A DNA stretch of 64,000 nt from Streptomyces aurantiacus (GCF_027107535.1 NZ_CP114283.1:4030001-4094000), one strand, 5' to 3'; positions 50,717 through 60,312 are shown, numbered from the stretch's first letter. Made by a program: numbers and translations. The notes: a model not told the origin generated them from the letters alone.

Positions 50717-51919
50717 CTATCGAGGTGACGATCCCGACGTGTCGCCGCCGGCCTCGGTCCACAGGTCGGTGTGCCAGTCCAGGTGCCGCGTGAGTTCGTC
50801 GTCGCCGGGGCGGGGCGCGGGCGCTCCCCGCCCCGGTCGGGCCGGCGGGCGCGTACCGCGGGAGATGTTGCCGCTGGCGGTGACGTTGTCCTCCACGCGC
50901 GGGCGGCGGAGTGTCTCGTAGAGGGTGAGCGCGGTCTCGGTGTCGGGTGCGTCGCGCAGGGCCTTCGCGAGGACGACGGCGTCCTCCAGCGCCATCGAGG
51001 CCCCCTGCCCGGTCGCGGGGGAAGCCGCGTGGGCCGCGTCTCCGATGGTCAGGGTGCGGCCGGAGCGCCAGGGTGTGCCGGTGGGGATCTCGGTGGCGTT
51101 GGTGACCATGATGCGGTCGGTGGTGGCCGCGACGATGTCCGCGGCAGGGGTGGCGTCCTTGCGCAACAGCGGCAGGAGCAGATCGCGCCAGTGGGCGGGG
51201 GTGGCATGGGCGACCTCGTCGGCGGCGAGGGGTTCACCGGCCACACGCGCGAACCAGTACGTCTGGCCGTCCGGCGACACCGCGTAGCCGAAGGCGGCGG
51301 TGCTGCCCCGCACCATGGTGATGCGCTCGCTCTCCTCGGCGTTCTCCTCGGCCAGGAGTACGTCGTCGGTGTAGCCGTAGAAGACGCGCTGTCCCGCGTA
51401 GCGGGGTTGTACGGCGGGGGCGAACTGCTGTCGTGCGACGGAGTTCAGGCCGTCCGCTCCGACGAGCAGGTCACCTGTCGCGGTGCTGCCGTCGGTGAAG
51501 CGGGCGGTGACACGGTCCGGGGCGTCCTGGACGGACGCGAGGCGGGCGCCGTGCCGGATGTCGATGCCGCGGTGAGCGGCCTCTGCCTGCAGGGCGGTGG
51601 CGAGGTCGCCGCGGTGCAGGCAGCGGTACCGCAGGAGCGGGTCGCCGGCCTCACCGAGCGGGACCTGTGCCACGGTTGCGCCCGTGTCGTCGAGGACGCG
51701 CATCGAGCACAGCGGGAAGCCGATGGCCGTGACCGCGGCGGAGGCGTCGATCTGGGCGAGGGCCCGCATGCCGTTGCTCACGAGTGTGAGGAACGCGCCG
51801 ATGTCCTCGGCCGAGTCGGGGTGCGCCTCGTACACCGTGACGTCCGTCCCCGCCTTGTGCAGGGCCAGCGCGGCCGCCGTACCGGCGATCCCGCCACCGA
51901 TGACAAGAATGCGCGCCAC
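50717..51919 (-). CDS. FAD-dependent aromatic-type monooxygenase
   Basis: This 400-residue PHBH-fold flavoprotein begins VARILVIGGGIAGTAAALALHKAG. GATVAQVPLGEAGDPLLRYRCLHRGDLATAL holds the substrate-side region, TGDLLVGADGLNSVARQ is the DG motif, and TLTIGDAAHAASPATGQGASMALEDAVVLA is the GD motif. It has the style of TetX/oxidative tailoring or resistance enzymes. It may hydroxylate the cluster product or an unrelated compound, since it is transcribed convergently to the cluster. The GTG at 51919 has GGGGGA upstream. Confidence 0.9.
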   Translation of the reverse strand: MARILVIGGGIAGTAAALALHKAGTDVTVYEAHPDSAEDIGAFLTLVSNGMRALAQIDASAAVTAIGFPLCSMRVLDDTGATVAQVPLGEAGDPLLRYRCLHRGDLATALQAEAAHRGIDIRHGARLASVQDAPDRVTARFTDGSTATGDLLVGADGLNSVARQQFAPAVQPRYAGQRVFYGYTDDVLLAEENAEESERITMVRGSTAAFGYAVSPDGQTYWFARVAGEPLAADEVAHATPAHWRDLLLPLLRKDATPAADIVAATTDRIMVTNATEIPTGTPWRSGRTLTIGDAAHAASPATGQGASMALEDAVVLAKALRDAPDTETALTLYETLRRPRVEDNVTASGNISRGTRPPARPGRGAPAPRPGDDELTRHLDWHTDLWTEAGGDTSGSSPR

Positions 51920-52185
51920 GTCGTGTCCCCCGCTCGTGTGTGTACGGCCCCTCAGCCGCCCAAGTACCCGGGAAACGCCGCCATGACCGCTGGGGTTCCG
52001 CGGCACGTGTCCGGGAATCCCAGGAGGCGGGAAAACGCTTGGACTCTGCACGCGTCCTCGCGGGACACTGCGATTCCTGGCCCCCGTCCCCGTCACCCGA
52101 AGCGGAGTTCCGCACGGGTGCCGACGCGACAACATCCTCCCGAAGAAGCGGGCGACGGGCTGCCGTACGACGACACGGGGTGGGG

Positions 52186-54000
52186 ATGGGATCACCTGAA
52201 TCGCGTGAGGTTCCGCCGGGCAGGGGCGCGGTGTTCCTCGCGCTTCGTCACTACGGGCGGGAGTTGCGCCGGCTCCGGCGGTTCTCGGTGCCCGCGATGC
52301 TGCTGCCCGCGCTCGGCAATATCGGCATCAGCTACATCGCGCCGCTGATCGTCGCGAAACTCGTCGGCCGGATCGCCACCGAGGGCGGCATCGGCGTCGG
52401 TGATGCGCTGCCGTACGTCCTCGGCTTCGCAGGCGTCCTGCTCCTCTCGGAGACACTGTGGCGCCTGGGACTGCACTGTCTGAACCGGCTCGACGCACGC
52501 GGCATCGAGAACCTGTACGTGATCGGCATGGGCGAACTGTTCGCCAAGGACGCGGCGTTCTTCCACGACAACTTCGCCGGGTCGCTGACCAAGCGGGTAC
52601 TGAGTTTCGCCTCCCGGTTCGAGGAGCTGGTCGACACACTGACGTTCCAGGTCGTCGGCAGCCTGGTGCCGCTGATCTTCGGGTCGGTGGTGCTCTGGCG
52701 GTACGAACCGCTGCTCGTCGTCGCTCTGTTGGGGATGCTCGCGCTGACCGCACTGTGCGTCGTGCCCCTCATCCGCCGCCGTCAGGCCCTTGTCGCCAAG
52801 CGCGAGGAGGCCATCGCCCGGGTGTCGGGCCATGTCGCCGACAGCCTGATGAACATGGACACGGTCCAGGCGTTCGCGGCCGAGGAACGCGAGGCGGCGG
52901 AGCACCGCTTGCGCGTCGCGGAGTCGCGGCGGCTCATGCTGCGGTCGTGGGACTACGGCAACCTGCGCATCGACACACTGGTCGCGCCGATGTCCGTGCT
53001 CACCAACGCGCTGGGCCTGCTGCTCGCGGTCGCGCTCGGCGGAAGCGGGCACGGCGTGGAGGCGGTCGTGGTCGCCTTCACGTACTACACGAACGCGACG
53101 CGGATCATGTTCGAGTTCAACCAGATCTACCGCCGTATGGAGAGCTCGCTGACGGAGGCCGCGCAGTTCACCGAACTGCTGCTGATGCCGCCGACCGTGC
53201 TCGACCCGACATCGCCGGAGCCCTTGCTTTCCAGGCCTGCCGACGTTTGCTTCGAGGACGTGACCTTCGCTCACGCGGGGGCGGGACCCCTCTTCGAAGG
53301 GCTCGACCTGACCGTGCCCAGCGGAACGAAGATCGGCCTCGTCGGCCGGTCGGGCGGAGGCAAGACCACGCTCAGCCGGCTGCTGCTGCGGATGACGGAC
53401 ATCGACGCCGGCCGGATCCTGATCGGGGGACAGGACATCAGCAGGCTGCGTCAGGCCGACCTGCGCAGCCTCATCGCCTACGTGCCGCAGGACCCGGCGA
53501 TGTTCCACCGGACCCTGCGGGACAACATCGCGTTCGCCCGGCCGGACGCCTCCGACGCCGACATCCGCCGCGCGGCCGAGACCGCACACGTCACCGAGTT
53601 CGCCGACGCGCTCCCGGACGGGTTCGACACCATGGTGGGCGAGCGCGGGGTGAAGCTGTCGGGCGGACAGCGCCAGCGGGTCGCGCTCGCCAGGGCGATC
53701 CTGCGTGACGCTCCGATCCTGCTGCTCGACGAGGCCACCAGCGCACTTGACTCCGAGAGCGAGGTCCTCGTCCAGGAGGCGCTGTGGCGGCTCATGGAGG
53801 GACGGACGGCGCTCGTGGTGGCGCACCGGCTGAGTACGGTCGCCACGATGGACCGGCTCGTCGTCCTCGACCGGGGCCGGATCGTCGAGCAGGGCACGCA
53901 CCAGGAGCTGCTCGCGGCGGACGGCGCCTACGCGAAGCTGTGGCAGCACCAGTCCGGCGGATTCCTCGACGACAGTCCCGCCGGGGCCGACCTGCGCTGA
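52186..54000 (+). CDS. ABC exporter half-transporter (TMD-NBD fusion)
   Basis: This 604-residue type IV (ABCB-like) exporter has a six-helix TMD (VPAMLLPALGNIGISYIAPLIVAKLV, VGSLVPLIFGSVVLWRYEPLLVVALLGML and others) followed by an NBD. Walker A is GRSGGGKTT, with a Q-loop YVPQDPAMFH, signature LSGGQRQRVALARAI and Walker B ILLLDEATSALD. It would act as a homodimer exporting a lipid or drug. The ATG at 52186 has GGGGTGGGG upstream. It is divergent from the monooxygenase and may serve in self-protection. Confidence 0.92.
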   Translation: MGSPESREVPPGRGAVFLALRHYGRELRRLRRFSVPAMLLPALGNIGISYIAPLIVAKLVGRIATEGGIGVGDALPYVLGFAGVLLLSETLWRLGLHCLNRLDARGIENLYVIGMGELFAKDAAFFHDNFAGSLTKRVLSFASRFEELVDTLTFQVVGSLVPLIFGSVVLWRYEPLLVVALLGMLALTALCVVPLIRRRQALVAKREEAIARVSGHVADSLMNMDTVQAFAAEEREAAEHRLRVAESRRLMLRSWDYGNLRIDTLVAPMSVLTNALGLLLAVALGGSGHGVEAVVVAFTYYTNATRIMFEFNQIYRRMESSLTEAAQFTELLLMPPTVLDPTSPEPLLSRPADVCFEDVTFAHAGAGPLFEGLDLTVPSGTKIGLVGRSGGGKTTLSRLLLRMTDIDAGRILIGGQDISRLRQADLRSLIAYVPQDPAMFHRTLRDNIAFARPDASDADIRRAAETAHVTEFADALPDGFDTMVGERGVKLSGGQRQRVALARAILRDAPILLLDEATSALDSESEVLVQEALWRLMEGRTALVVAHRLSTVATMDRLVVLDRGRIVEQGTHQELLAADGAYAKLWQHQSGGFLDDSPAGADLR

Positions 54001-54033
54001 CGCTCGGACTCACCGCAGGGGAAGGCCGTGAGG

Positions 54034-54109
54034 GGCGGGGCGGTCGGATTCGAACCGACGTCCTCCGAGATGTCGTCGCGGCGCACTACCTCTGTGCTAC
54101 GACCCCGCC
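54034..54109 (-). tRNA. tRNA-like element, degenerate (possible pseudo-tRNA)
   Basis: The minus strand folds as a near-cloverleaf with a perfect canonical T arm (GTCGG TTCGAAT CCGAC), a normal D arm (GCAC AGAGGTA GTGC), T8 A9, and a 5-nt variable loop. The anticodon arm (CCGCG ACGACAT CTCGG) has one mismatch, C at position 33 and apparent anticodon GAC. The acceptor has a bulged T and no encoded CCA. Standard spacing is kept throughout. It may be a decayed or unusual tRNA, or an attachment-site remnant. Confidence 0.55.
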
Positions 54110-54218
54110 TTGCCGGTGATCGTAGGCCCCGCGTGCCCCGGCCTGCCACCCGTTTGCGGTGCACAGGACAGCAGGCACCACGTGGGCCGGGCCGACGCGG
54201 CCCGGCCCACGGCCGCGC

Positions 54219-55307
54219 TCACGTCTGGGTGCGGCGTACGCACTCCGTGACCATGTCGCCCAGGCTGCCGGTGCGTTCCAGGATCTGGCGCTGGATGCGG
54301 GCGCCATTGCCGTGGCGCAGCAGTGCGTCGGCGGCCGTGTGCACCCGGTGCGAGTCGCCGCTGTCGTCCAGTGCCTGGCCGACGTGTTCCAGCAGTGCGC
54401 GCACCACGTCCTCGGCGGGGGCCGGCTTCATGGTCACGGGGTGCAGCAGGTCCTCTTCCAGCCCGGACCGGGCGGCGCGCCAGGAGGCCAGGCGCAGCAG
54501 GTCGACGGTGTGCTCGGCCGGCGGCTGTCCGGCACGCCACTCGCGAGCCGCCGTCTCGACGAGTCCACGGGTGAGGGTCGCGATCAGAGTGGCGGTACTG
54601 GCCTCGAGGCAGACGTCCGAGACGCGGATCTCGACGGTGGGGTACCGCTCGGAGAGCCGTGCGTCGAAATAGATCATGCCCTTGTCCCGCAGCACGCCGG
54701 TGGCCACCATGTCGGTCACCCGCCGGTGGTAGCTGTCGGCCGAACCGAAGAGCTCGGTGGGGCCGGCCATGGGCCAGCGGACCCACACCCGGCTGCGGTA
54801 ACTGCTGTAGAGGCTGTCGCGGCCCTGCCAGAACGGGGAGTTCGCACTGATGGCCGTCAGCACGGACAGCCACGGGCGGATCCGGTCGAGCACCGCGGCG
54901 CCCTCGTCGTCGGATTCGACCGACACATGGATGTGGCAGCCGCAGACGAGCTGCTCCTGGGTCGGCAGGCCGAATTCGCGCGCCATCCACTGGTATCTGG
55001 AGTTCATGCTGACCGACGGCCTGACCGGCAGCGGTGACGTGGCGAGTGCCACGACAGCCGTCCCGATGTCGCCGGCGACGCGCGCGGCCTCCTTCCGGCA
55101 GCGGACGATCTCCGCGCCCAGGTCGGTCATGTCCGACTGCGGGTGGGTGGCGAATTCGAGCTGCTGGTTGTGCAGCTCCTTCTCGAACGTCTCCTCCGCC
55201 GGAGAGTCCCTGGCGGCACGAGCGAGTACGGCAGCGGACAGGGCCTGCGGGTCCCCGGTCTCAGGATCGACCAGGAGGAGTTCTTCCTCCACACCGACGG
55301 TACGCAC
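54219..55307 (-). CDS. ybdK: YbdK-family carboxylate-amine ligase (gamma-glutamylcysteine synthetase-like)
   Basis: This 362-residue glutamate-cysteine-ligase family 2 protein begins VRTVGVEEELLLVDPETGDPQAL, the standard YbdK start. CGCHIHVSVES and RPWLSVLTAISANSPFWQG (substrate and metal regions) and FDARLSERYPTVEIRVSDVC follow. In E. coli YbdK has weak gamma-glutamylcysteine synthetase activity; Streptomyces use mycothiol, so the physiological substrate is uncertain. The GTG at 55307 has GAGAGG 10 nt upstream. Confidence 0.92.
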   Translation of the reverse strand: MRTVGVEEELLLVDPETGDPQALSAAVLARAARDSPAEETFEKELHNQQLEFATHPQSDMTDLGAEIVRCRKEAARVAGDIGTAVVALATSPLPVRPSVSMNSRYQWMAREFGLPTQEQLVCGCHIHVSVESDDEGAAVLDRIRPWLSVLTAISANSPFWQGRDSLYSSYRSRVWVRWPMAGPTELFGSADSYHRRVTDMVATGVLRDKGMIYFDARLSERYPTVEIRVSDVCLEASTATLIATLTRGLVETAAREWRAGQPPAEHTVDLLRLASWRAARSGLEEDLLHPVTMKPAPAEDVVRALLEHVGQALDDSGDSHRVHTAADALLRHGNGARIQRQILERTGSLGDMVTECVRRTQT

Positions 55308-55652
55308 GTGATACAGCCTCTCTTGCAGGTCGCTACGGACAACGACGAGGAAGCCGGGGAAGCGATCGCCGGCCCTACCTCCGTGAACTGCGTGGTCCGG
55401 CCGTGAGGCCTTCCCGCCCGCACGAAGGGGTCCGCGTGCGGGAAGTGTGCCCCGGCAGGGCCGGTCGGGGTGCCGGTGGCTCGCTCCCGTTTCTCTCTTC
55501 CTCGATGTCGTGGCGGTGACGGCCTGTGCTCCCGGCGTCCGAGTGCCCAGAATCGGCGGTCGGACACCCGGAATTCCCTGGTCGACGCTTCTTCGGGTGG
55601 GCATGGCCATGGCTTCGAAGCCGACGCAGCGGTGTCCGGCGCTCGTCCGCCG
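55308..55652. other. Intergenic region
   Basis: In this 345-bp gap a hairpin (CCCGCACG/CGTGCGGG arms at 55417-55424 and 55435-55442) probably ends the kinase operon transcript. I see no coding frame worth reporting. Confidence 0.5.
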
Positions 55653-56351
55653 TCAGGAGCAGTCGTACAGGAAGCGGATCGTGGATGTGTGCCGGCCGGG
55701 GGAGAGGACGTGCAGTTCGGCCTGGGCGCGGTAGCGGCCTTCGCCCTGGAACGACCACAGCAGATGCACCCGTGCCTTCTTCCGGCCCGCGGGCATCACC
55801 TCACGCAGGACGGCCGAGGTCGTGCCGTCGCTGCGGACCCAGCGGTAGGACACGGTGCCCGGCCTGCCGTTCGTGGTGATCACTCCGACGATGTCCGCGG
55901 TGCTGTCGCAGGCCACGGTCGCCCGGGTCGTGGTGACGGCCACCTCGTCCGTCGTGATGCCGGCGCCGGAGCGCTGCCAGGCGAGGAACGCGATGACCAG
56001 GAGCAGCACCAGTCCCGGCAGGACGTGACGGCGCAGCCCTCCCAGGCGAGGGCGCGTGGGCGTCGTCACGACGGTGGGCGGTGCCGTGTCCGGACGGTGT
56101 GCGAGAGCGGCGGTCACCCCGGGGCCGAAGCGCAGCACCGTACCTTCGACCCGGTCGGGCGGTGTCTCCGCCGTGGCCGGTGCCACGGCGGCTGGTTCCT
56201 GGGCCGGCGTGGTGTCCGGCTCGGGTCTTAGGAACCAGTGACTCCCCAGCACGGTGGCGCTGTACTCCGCGTCGGTGTCGGGGGAATCGTCCGGCGGGAC
56301 GGGCCAGGAGACGCTGCCGGGCGGGGTGGTGGAATCGTCTGCCGAAGTCAA
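55653..56351 (-). CDS. Single-pass membrane protein with extracellular beta domain
   Basis: This 232-residue protein has an acidic cytoplasmic N-terminus (about 105 residues, Pro/Thr/Asp-rich), one membrane helix (LPGLVLLLVIAFLAWQ) and an extracytoplasmic beta-rich domain. That domain (ATVACDSTADIVGVITTNGRPGTVSYRWVRSDGT ... TIRFLYDC) has two conserved Cys. It resembles the C-terminal domain of the upstream kinase (both end in a Cys-containing Ig-like fold), so the two probably sense the same extracellular signal. Start is an apparent TTG overlapping the kinase stop (TTGA), an unusual but coupled arrangement. Confidence 0.75.
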   Translation of the reverse strand: MTSADDSTTPPGSVSWPVPPDDSPDTDAEYSATVLGSHWFLRPEPDTTPAQEPAAVAPATAETPPDRVEGTVLRFGPGVTAALAHRPDTAPPTVVTTPTRPRLGGLRRHVLPGLVLLLVIAFLAWQRSGAGITTDEVAVTTTRATVACDSTADIVGVITTNGRPGTVSYRWVRSDGTTSAVLREVMPAGRKKARVHLLWSFQGEGRYRAQAELHVLSPGRHTSTIRFLYDCS

Positions 56352-57994
56352 CGGATGTCACACCGCCTCGTCAGGATCTGCTGCGAGGCGCCACCGTCGG
56401 CGGAGGCGGGAGTGGTCGTGGCCTGTACGGCCCAGTAGCAGCCCTTGCCCTGGAACGTGTGGTCGACGGTGAACGTGTACTGCGTGGCACCACTGCGGTC
56501 GAACGTCTGGGGCGTCGCGTCCGGCGTGCCCGGCTGACCGCTGGTGTCGCCCGTGTACCAGACAAGGGTCACGGAGATCGGGCCGGTGCCGTCCGTGGAG
56601 ACGGAGACGGTGGTCGTACCCGTGGTGGGGCCCGTCTGGCGGAAGCCGGACACGGCGACGTCCTTGACCGCGGGTGCGACGGGTGCGGTGGGAGACGCGG
56701 TGGTCGGGGTGGGCGTGGCCGTCGCGCCACCGGTGGGTGTGGCCTCCTGCGCGGGGGGCGAGGAGGTCTCCGCGGGGTCGTCGGAGGCCGAGCCCAGCGA
56801 ACCGGACGGGGAGGCGCCGGACGACCCGGCGGGCGCCGGGGACTCGGCCGGGGAACTCGACGAGGCCGGTGAGGCGGTCGAGGTGGGCCCCGACTCCACT
56901 CCGGGCTGTGCGCTGGTCGTGGCGAACGCTTCGGCCGCCTGGTCGGCCGCCGCGCTGTCGCTGCGCGGCATGCCGTAGGCCAGCACGATCGCCAGGAGCG
57001 CGGCCGCGGCCGACACGAGCAGTCCCGGACGGGTGGGCCGCCACGCGTGGCCCCACCCGCCGCCCCCGCCGACTCCCGAACGCAGCACGGTGCGAGCGGT
57101 GTCGGTGGTCGTCTCCGCCCGGGGGCGGACCGGGGGCCGCAGCAGTACCAGCAGGGCCGCGAGTGCGGCGAGCCTGCCTCGGCCGCGTTCCTCCCACTGG
57201 GGCCCGTAACCGGCGACGGCCGCCGCTTCCAGGTCCGCGACGAAGGCCTCGGCGTGCGCGGGGCGTTCCGCGGGCGACTTGGCCAGGCCGCGGCGGACCA
57301 GCGACCGCACCGGCTCGGGAACCTCCTCGGCGGGGACCGGCGAGTCGATGTGCCGTAGCGCGAGCTCCGCGAGGTTGTCGGCCGGATACGGCTTGTGGCC
57401 GGTCAGGCACTCGAAGAACGTGGCCGTCGCCGCGTACACGTCGCTCGCGGGCGAGGCGGGCGCGCCGGTCCACTGCTCCGGCGCCATGTAGGAGGGCGTG
57501 CCGGCCACCCCGGCGCTCTCACCCGTGGACACCGCGATGCCGAAGTCGACGAGCTTCGACTCGCCGTCGGGCCGGACGAGCACGTTCTCCGGCTTGTAGT
57601 CGCGGTGGACCACCCCGAGCCGGTGCGCGTCGGCCAGGCCGAGCAGTGAGCCCTTGAGGATCACGAGTGCGGCCTCGGGGTCCAGCGGACTCTGCCTGGT
57701 CAGCAGGGAGCGCAGGGACACGCCGTCCACCAGCTCCATCACGATGGCCGCGCCGTCCGGGCTCTCGACGTACTCGTACAGCCCCGTCACGTACGGACTG
57801 TCGAGGCCCGCGAGCAGTCGCGCCTCGGCGCGGAAGTCGTGGACGAAGCCCGGCCGGGTGTGCAGCGACTCGCTGAGGTACTTCACCGCGACCGGGATGC
57901 CGGTCTCCCGGTGCACGGCCAGGACGACCCGGCCGCTCGCCCCGGAGCCCAGCTCCAGCGATTCGGTGTAACCAGGTACTGCCCACGTGTTCAT
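56348..57994 (-). CDS. Membrane Ser/Thr protein kinase (PknB-type) with Ig-like sensor
   Basis: This 548-residue Hanks-type kinase has a glycine-rich loop LGSGASGRVVLA, catalytic lysine K39 (VAVKYL), HRDYKPENV, DFG (VDFGIAVSTG) and APE (YMAPEQW). A long Pro/Arg linker and a membrane helix (GLLVSAAAALLAIVLAYG) follow. Next come a Ser/Pro/Thr-rich extracellular stalk and a C-terminal beta domain with CYW and C-D-I-R end, like an Ig-type sensor (WYTGDTSGQPG..., FTVDHTFQGKGCYW). It probably phosphorylates downstream proteins in response to an external cue. The ATG at 57994 (GAGGGG with 6-nt spacing) is preferred to the ATG at 58000. Confidence 0.92.
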   Translation of the reverse strand: MNTWAVPGYTESLELGSGASGRVVLAVHRETGIPVAVKYLSESLHTRPGFVHDFRAEARLLAGLDSPYVTGLYEYVESPDGAAIVMELVDGVSLRSLLTRQSPLDPEAALVILKGSLLGLADAHRLGVVHRDYKPENVLVRPDGESKLVDFGIAVSTGESAGVAGTPSYMAPEQWTGAPASPASDVYAATATFFECLTGHKPYPADNLAELALRHIDSPVPAEEVPEPVRSLVRRGLAKSPAERPAHAEAFVADLEAAAVAGYGPQWEERGRGRLAALAALLVLLRPPVRPRAETTTDTARTVLRSGVGGGGGWGHAWRPTRPGLLVSAAAALLAIVLAYGMPRSDSAAADQAAEAFATTSAQPGVESGPTSTASPASSSSPAESPAPAGSSGASPSGSLGSASDDPAETSSPPAQEATPTGGATATPTPTTASPTAPVAPAVKDVAVSGFRQTGPTTGTTTVSVSTDGTGPISVTLVWYTGDTSGQPGTPDATPQTFDRSGATQYTFTVDHTFQGKGCYWAVQATTTPASADGGASQQILTRRCDIR

Positions 57995-58321
57995 CCGCAT
58001 CCCCTCAGGGCCGTCGTGGTCCCGGCGCCTCCGTGGACATCGGAGGCGAGGGCCACGCGATGGGAGACACATTTTCGGCCATGTCGGTTGCGGCAGGTTA
58101 GCGCCGATCGCCACGCCGCAGGGGATCCTGGGGGCGACGCGGTGTCTTCCCGCGCCGCGGACGCCTCCCGGCCGATCGGCCGGTTCCGGGACCGGCCTCC
58201 TGGGCCGGGACCCGCAACACGGCCTTGTCCGGGGCGGCCTCCGCGCCGCCCCGGACAAGGCCGTTCGTGAGCCGCCCTGAGAGGCCGCCCGGGCGTGCCC
58301 GGCGCGGGGGCCACCGTCCGG
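57995..58321. other. Intergenic region with terminator
   Basis: This region contains the kinase upstream region (57995-58218) and the large hairpin at 58219-58264, then 57 bp to the transporter stop at 58322. I see no coding frame. Confidence 0.6.
58219..58264. terminator. Large hairpin terminator of the sugar ABC operon
   Basis: Perfect 20-bp arms (58219-58238 and 58245-58264) with a 6-nt loop follow the last permease gene. Confidence 0.85.
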
Positions 58322-59353
58322 TCACAGCACGCGTCGTCTGCGCCCCAGCCAGGTCTGGGCCACGACCACGACGGCGAGGAAGGCACCGCTGACGACCTGC
58401 TGGTAGGCGGAGTCGAGGGAGCCGATCTGGTTGATGACGTTCTGGATCACCTTCAGCAGGAGCACGCCGACCAGCGCGCCGCTGACGAAGCCGAAGCCGC
58501 CGGAGAGCAGGGTGCCTCCGATGACGACCGCCGAGATGGCCTCCAGTTCCATGCCCGACCCGAGGATCGTCACGCCCGACACCAGCCAGGCCGCGTTGAG
58601 CGCGCCCGCAAGGCCCGCGCACAGGCCCGACAGGGCGTACACGGCGATCTTCGTACGCGCCACGGGGGCGCCCATCAAGGCGGCCGCGTCCTCGTTGCCG
58701 CCGACGGCGTACACGTACTGCCCGAACCTGGTGCGCCGCAGGACGACGGCGCCCGCCACGAACAGCGCCACCGTGATCCACACCGGCACACCGATGCCGA
58801 GCAGCGAACCCTGTCCGAGCGTCGCGAAGAACGAGTCCCTGTCCACGAGATACGTCCGAGAGCCCTCGTCGGTGATCGCCAGCAGGATGCCGCGCGCCCC
58901 GAGCATCGCGGCGAGCGTGACGATGAAGGGGGCCAGCCCCGAGCGGGCGATGAGCAGTCCGTTGACCACGCCGATCAGGCCGCACACGGCGAGGGGGAGC
59001 AGGAGGGCCACCGCTGTGCCGTACTGCGAGCCCCAGGCCGCCAGTACTCCACCGAGGGCGAAGAGCGAGCCGACCGACAGGTCGATGCCACCGGTGACGA
59101 TGACGAACGTCATTCCGAGCGCCACCACGGCCAGGAAGGCCGAGGACAACGCCATGTTCTCGAGGTTGTCACCGGTCAGGAAGGTGTCGAAGGCCAGCGA
59201 CGCCACCGCCGTGGCCACCAGGAGGGTGACCAGGGCCCCGTGCTGCTGGGCGAGGGCGCTTAGGCGCTCCGCGCGGCCCGGACTCCCGGCCTTGCCGTCG
59301 ATCTGGTGGTCCGCGCCGGGCCGCCTGGCGGCTTCCGTGGCCTCGGTGGTCAT
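58322..59353 (-). CDS. yjfF: Sugar ABC permease 2 (YjfF-like)
   Basis: This 343-residue BPD_transp_2 permease has about eight to ten membrane helices. It contains FVIVTGGIDLSVGSLFALGGVLAAWG, the RbsC/YjfF-type hallmark, and GGNEDAAALMGAPVARTKIAVYALSG (EAA-like cytoplasmic loop). The ATG at 59353 overlaps the previous stop by 4 nt. It forms a heterodimeric channel with the upstream permease. Confidence 0.9.
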   Translation of the reverse strand: MTTEATEAARRPGADHQIDGKAGSPGRAERLSALAQQHGALVTLLVATAVASLAFDTFLTGDNLENMALSSAFLAVVALGMTFVIVTGGIDLSVGSLFALGGVLAAWGSQYGTAVALLLPLAVCGLIGVVNGLLIARSGLAPFIVTLAAMLGARGILLAITDEGSRTYLVDRDSFFATLGQGSLLGIGVPVWITVALFVAGAVVLRRTRFGQYVYAVGGNEDAAALMGAPVARTKIAVYALSGLCAGLAGALNAAWLVSGVTILGSGMELEAISAVVIGGTLLSGGFGFVSGALVGVLLLKVIQNVINQIGSLDSAYQQVVSGAFLAVVVVAQTWLGRRRRVL

Positions 59354-60312
59354 CGCTTCCCCCGTTCGCGGGCCGCGTAGACCGCGGCGACGATCACCAC
59401 GGCCTGGGCCATCTGCGTCCACGACGGCGGCAGGTCGTGCTTGACGAGCGTGGTGGTCAGCAACTGGATCAGGACGGCGCCGGCGACCGTTCCGCCGATC
59501 CGTACCCGGCCCCCGGACAGGGGAGTGCCGCCGACGACCACGGCCGTGATCGCCGACAGCTCCATGAGGGTGCCCAGCGAGGTGGGGTCACTGGCTGTCA
59601 GCCGTGCGGTGGCGAGGATGCCCGCCACGGCTGCCAGGGCGCCGGAACACGCGTACACCACGATGAGGACCCGGCGCACGGGCAGGCCGGCGAGGCGGGC
59701 CGCGGGCCTGCTGTCACCCACGGCGAGCAGTTGCCGTCCGAAGGTGGTGCGGCGCACCACGAAAGCCACCAGCAGGGCCAGGGCCGCGGCGATGAGGACG
59801 AGATGGGGCACGCCCAGTACGTCGCCGGAGCCCAGGGCCGCCATGCCCGGATCGCGTACGTCCTCGAGCTGGGGGAGCAGTACCAGGGCGAGCCCGCGTG
59901 CGGCGACCATGAGGGCGAGCGTGGCGACGATGGGCTGGACGCCGAGGAAGGCGATCAGTGTCCCGTTCGCCAGCCCGACCGCGATACCGCCCGCCACCGC
60001 CATGAGTGCGGCGATCCACGGGCCGTAGCCGAGGTACAGGGACAGTAGCGAGGTGGACAGGGCCATCACCGAGCCCACCGCCAGGTCGACGCCCTCGGTG
60101 CCGATCGCCAGCGCCATGCCCAGGGCGACGATGAGCACCGGTGCGACCTGGACGGCCTGGGTGCGGAAGTTCTCCGCCGAGACGAAGTGCGGGGTGAAGG
60201 CGAAGTTGAAGACCGCGAGCGCGACCACGCCCGCGTAGACGCCGTACTCCTGCAGCAGGCCCAGCAGCCTGGCGCGGTCCACCGGGCCGCGCGTGAGCGT
60301 CAGGTCAGTCAT
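59350..60312 (-). CDS. ytfT: Sugar ABC permease 1 (YtfT-like)
   Basis: This 320-residue permease has LGMALAIGTEGVDLAVGSVMALSTSLLSL and VGDSRPAARLAGLPVRRVLIVVYACSG, again RbsC-type motifs. The gene starts within the last codons of the ATPase gene (8-nt overlap). It pairs with the downstream permease to form the galactofuranose-type importer channel. Confidence 0.9.
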   Translation of the reverse strand: MTDLTLTRGPVDRARLLGLLQEYGVYAGVVALAVFNFAFTPHFVSAENFRTQAVQVAPVLIVALGMALAIGTEGVDLAVGSVMALSTSLLSLYLGYGPWIAALMAVAGGIAVGLANGTLIAFLGVQPIVATLALMVAARGLALVLLPQLEDVRDPGMAALGSGDVLGVPHLVLIAAALALLVAFVVRRTTFGRQLLAVGDSRPAARLAGLPVRRVLIVVYACSGALAAVAGILATARLTASDPTSLGTLMELSAITAVVVGGTPLSGGRVRIGGTVAGAVLIQLLTTTLVKHDLPPSWTQMAQAVVIVAAVYAARERGKR

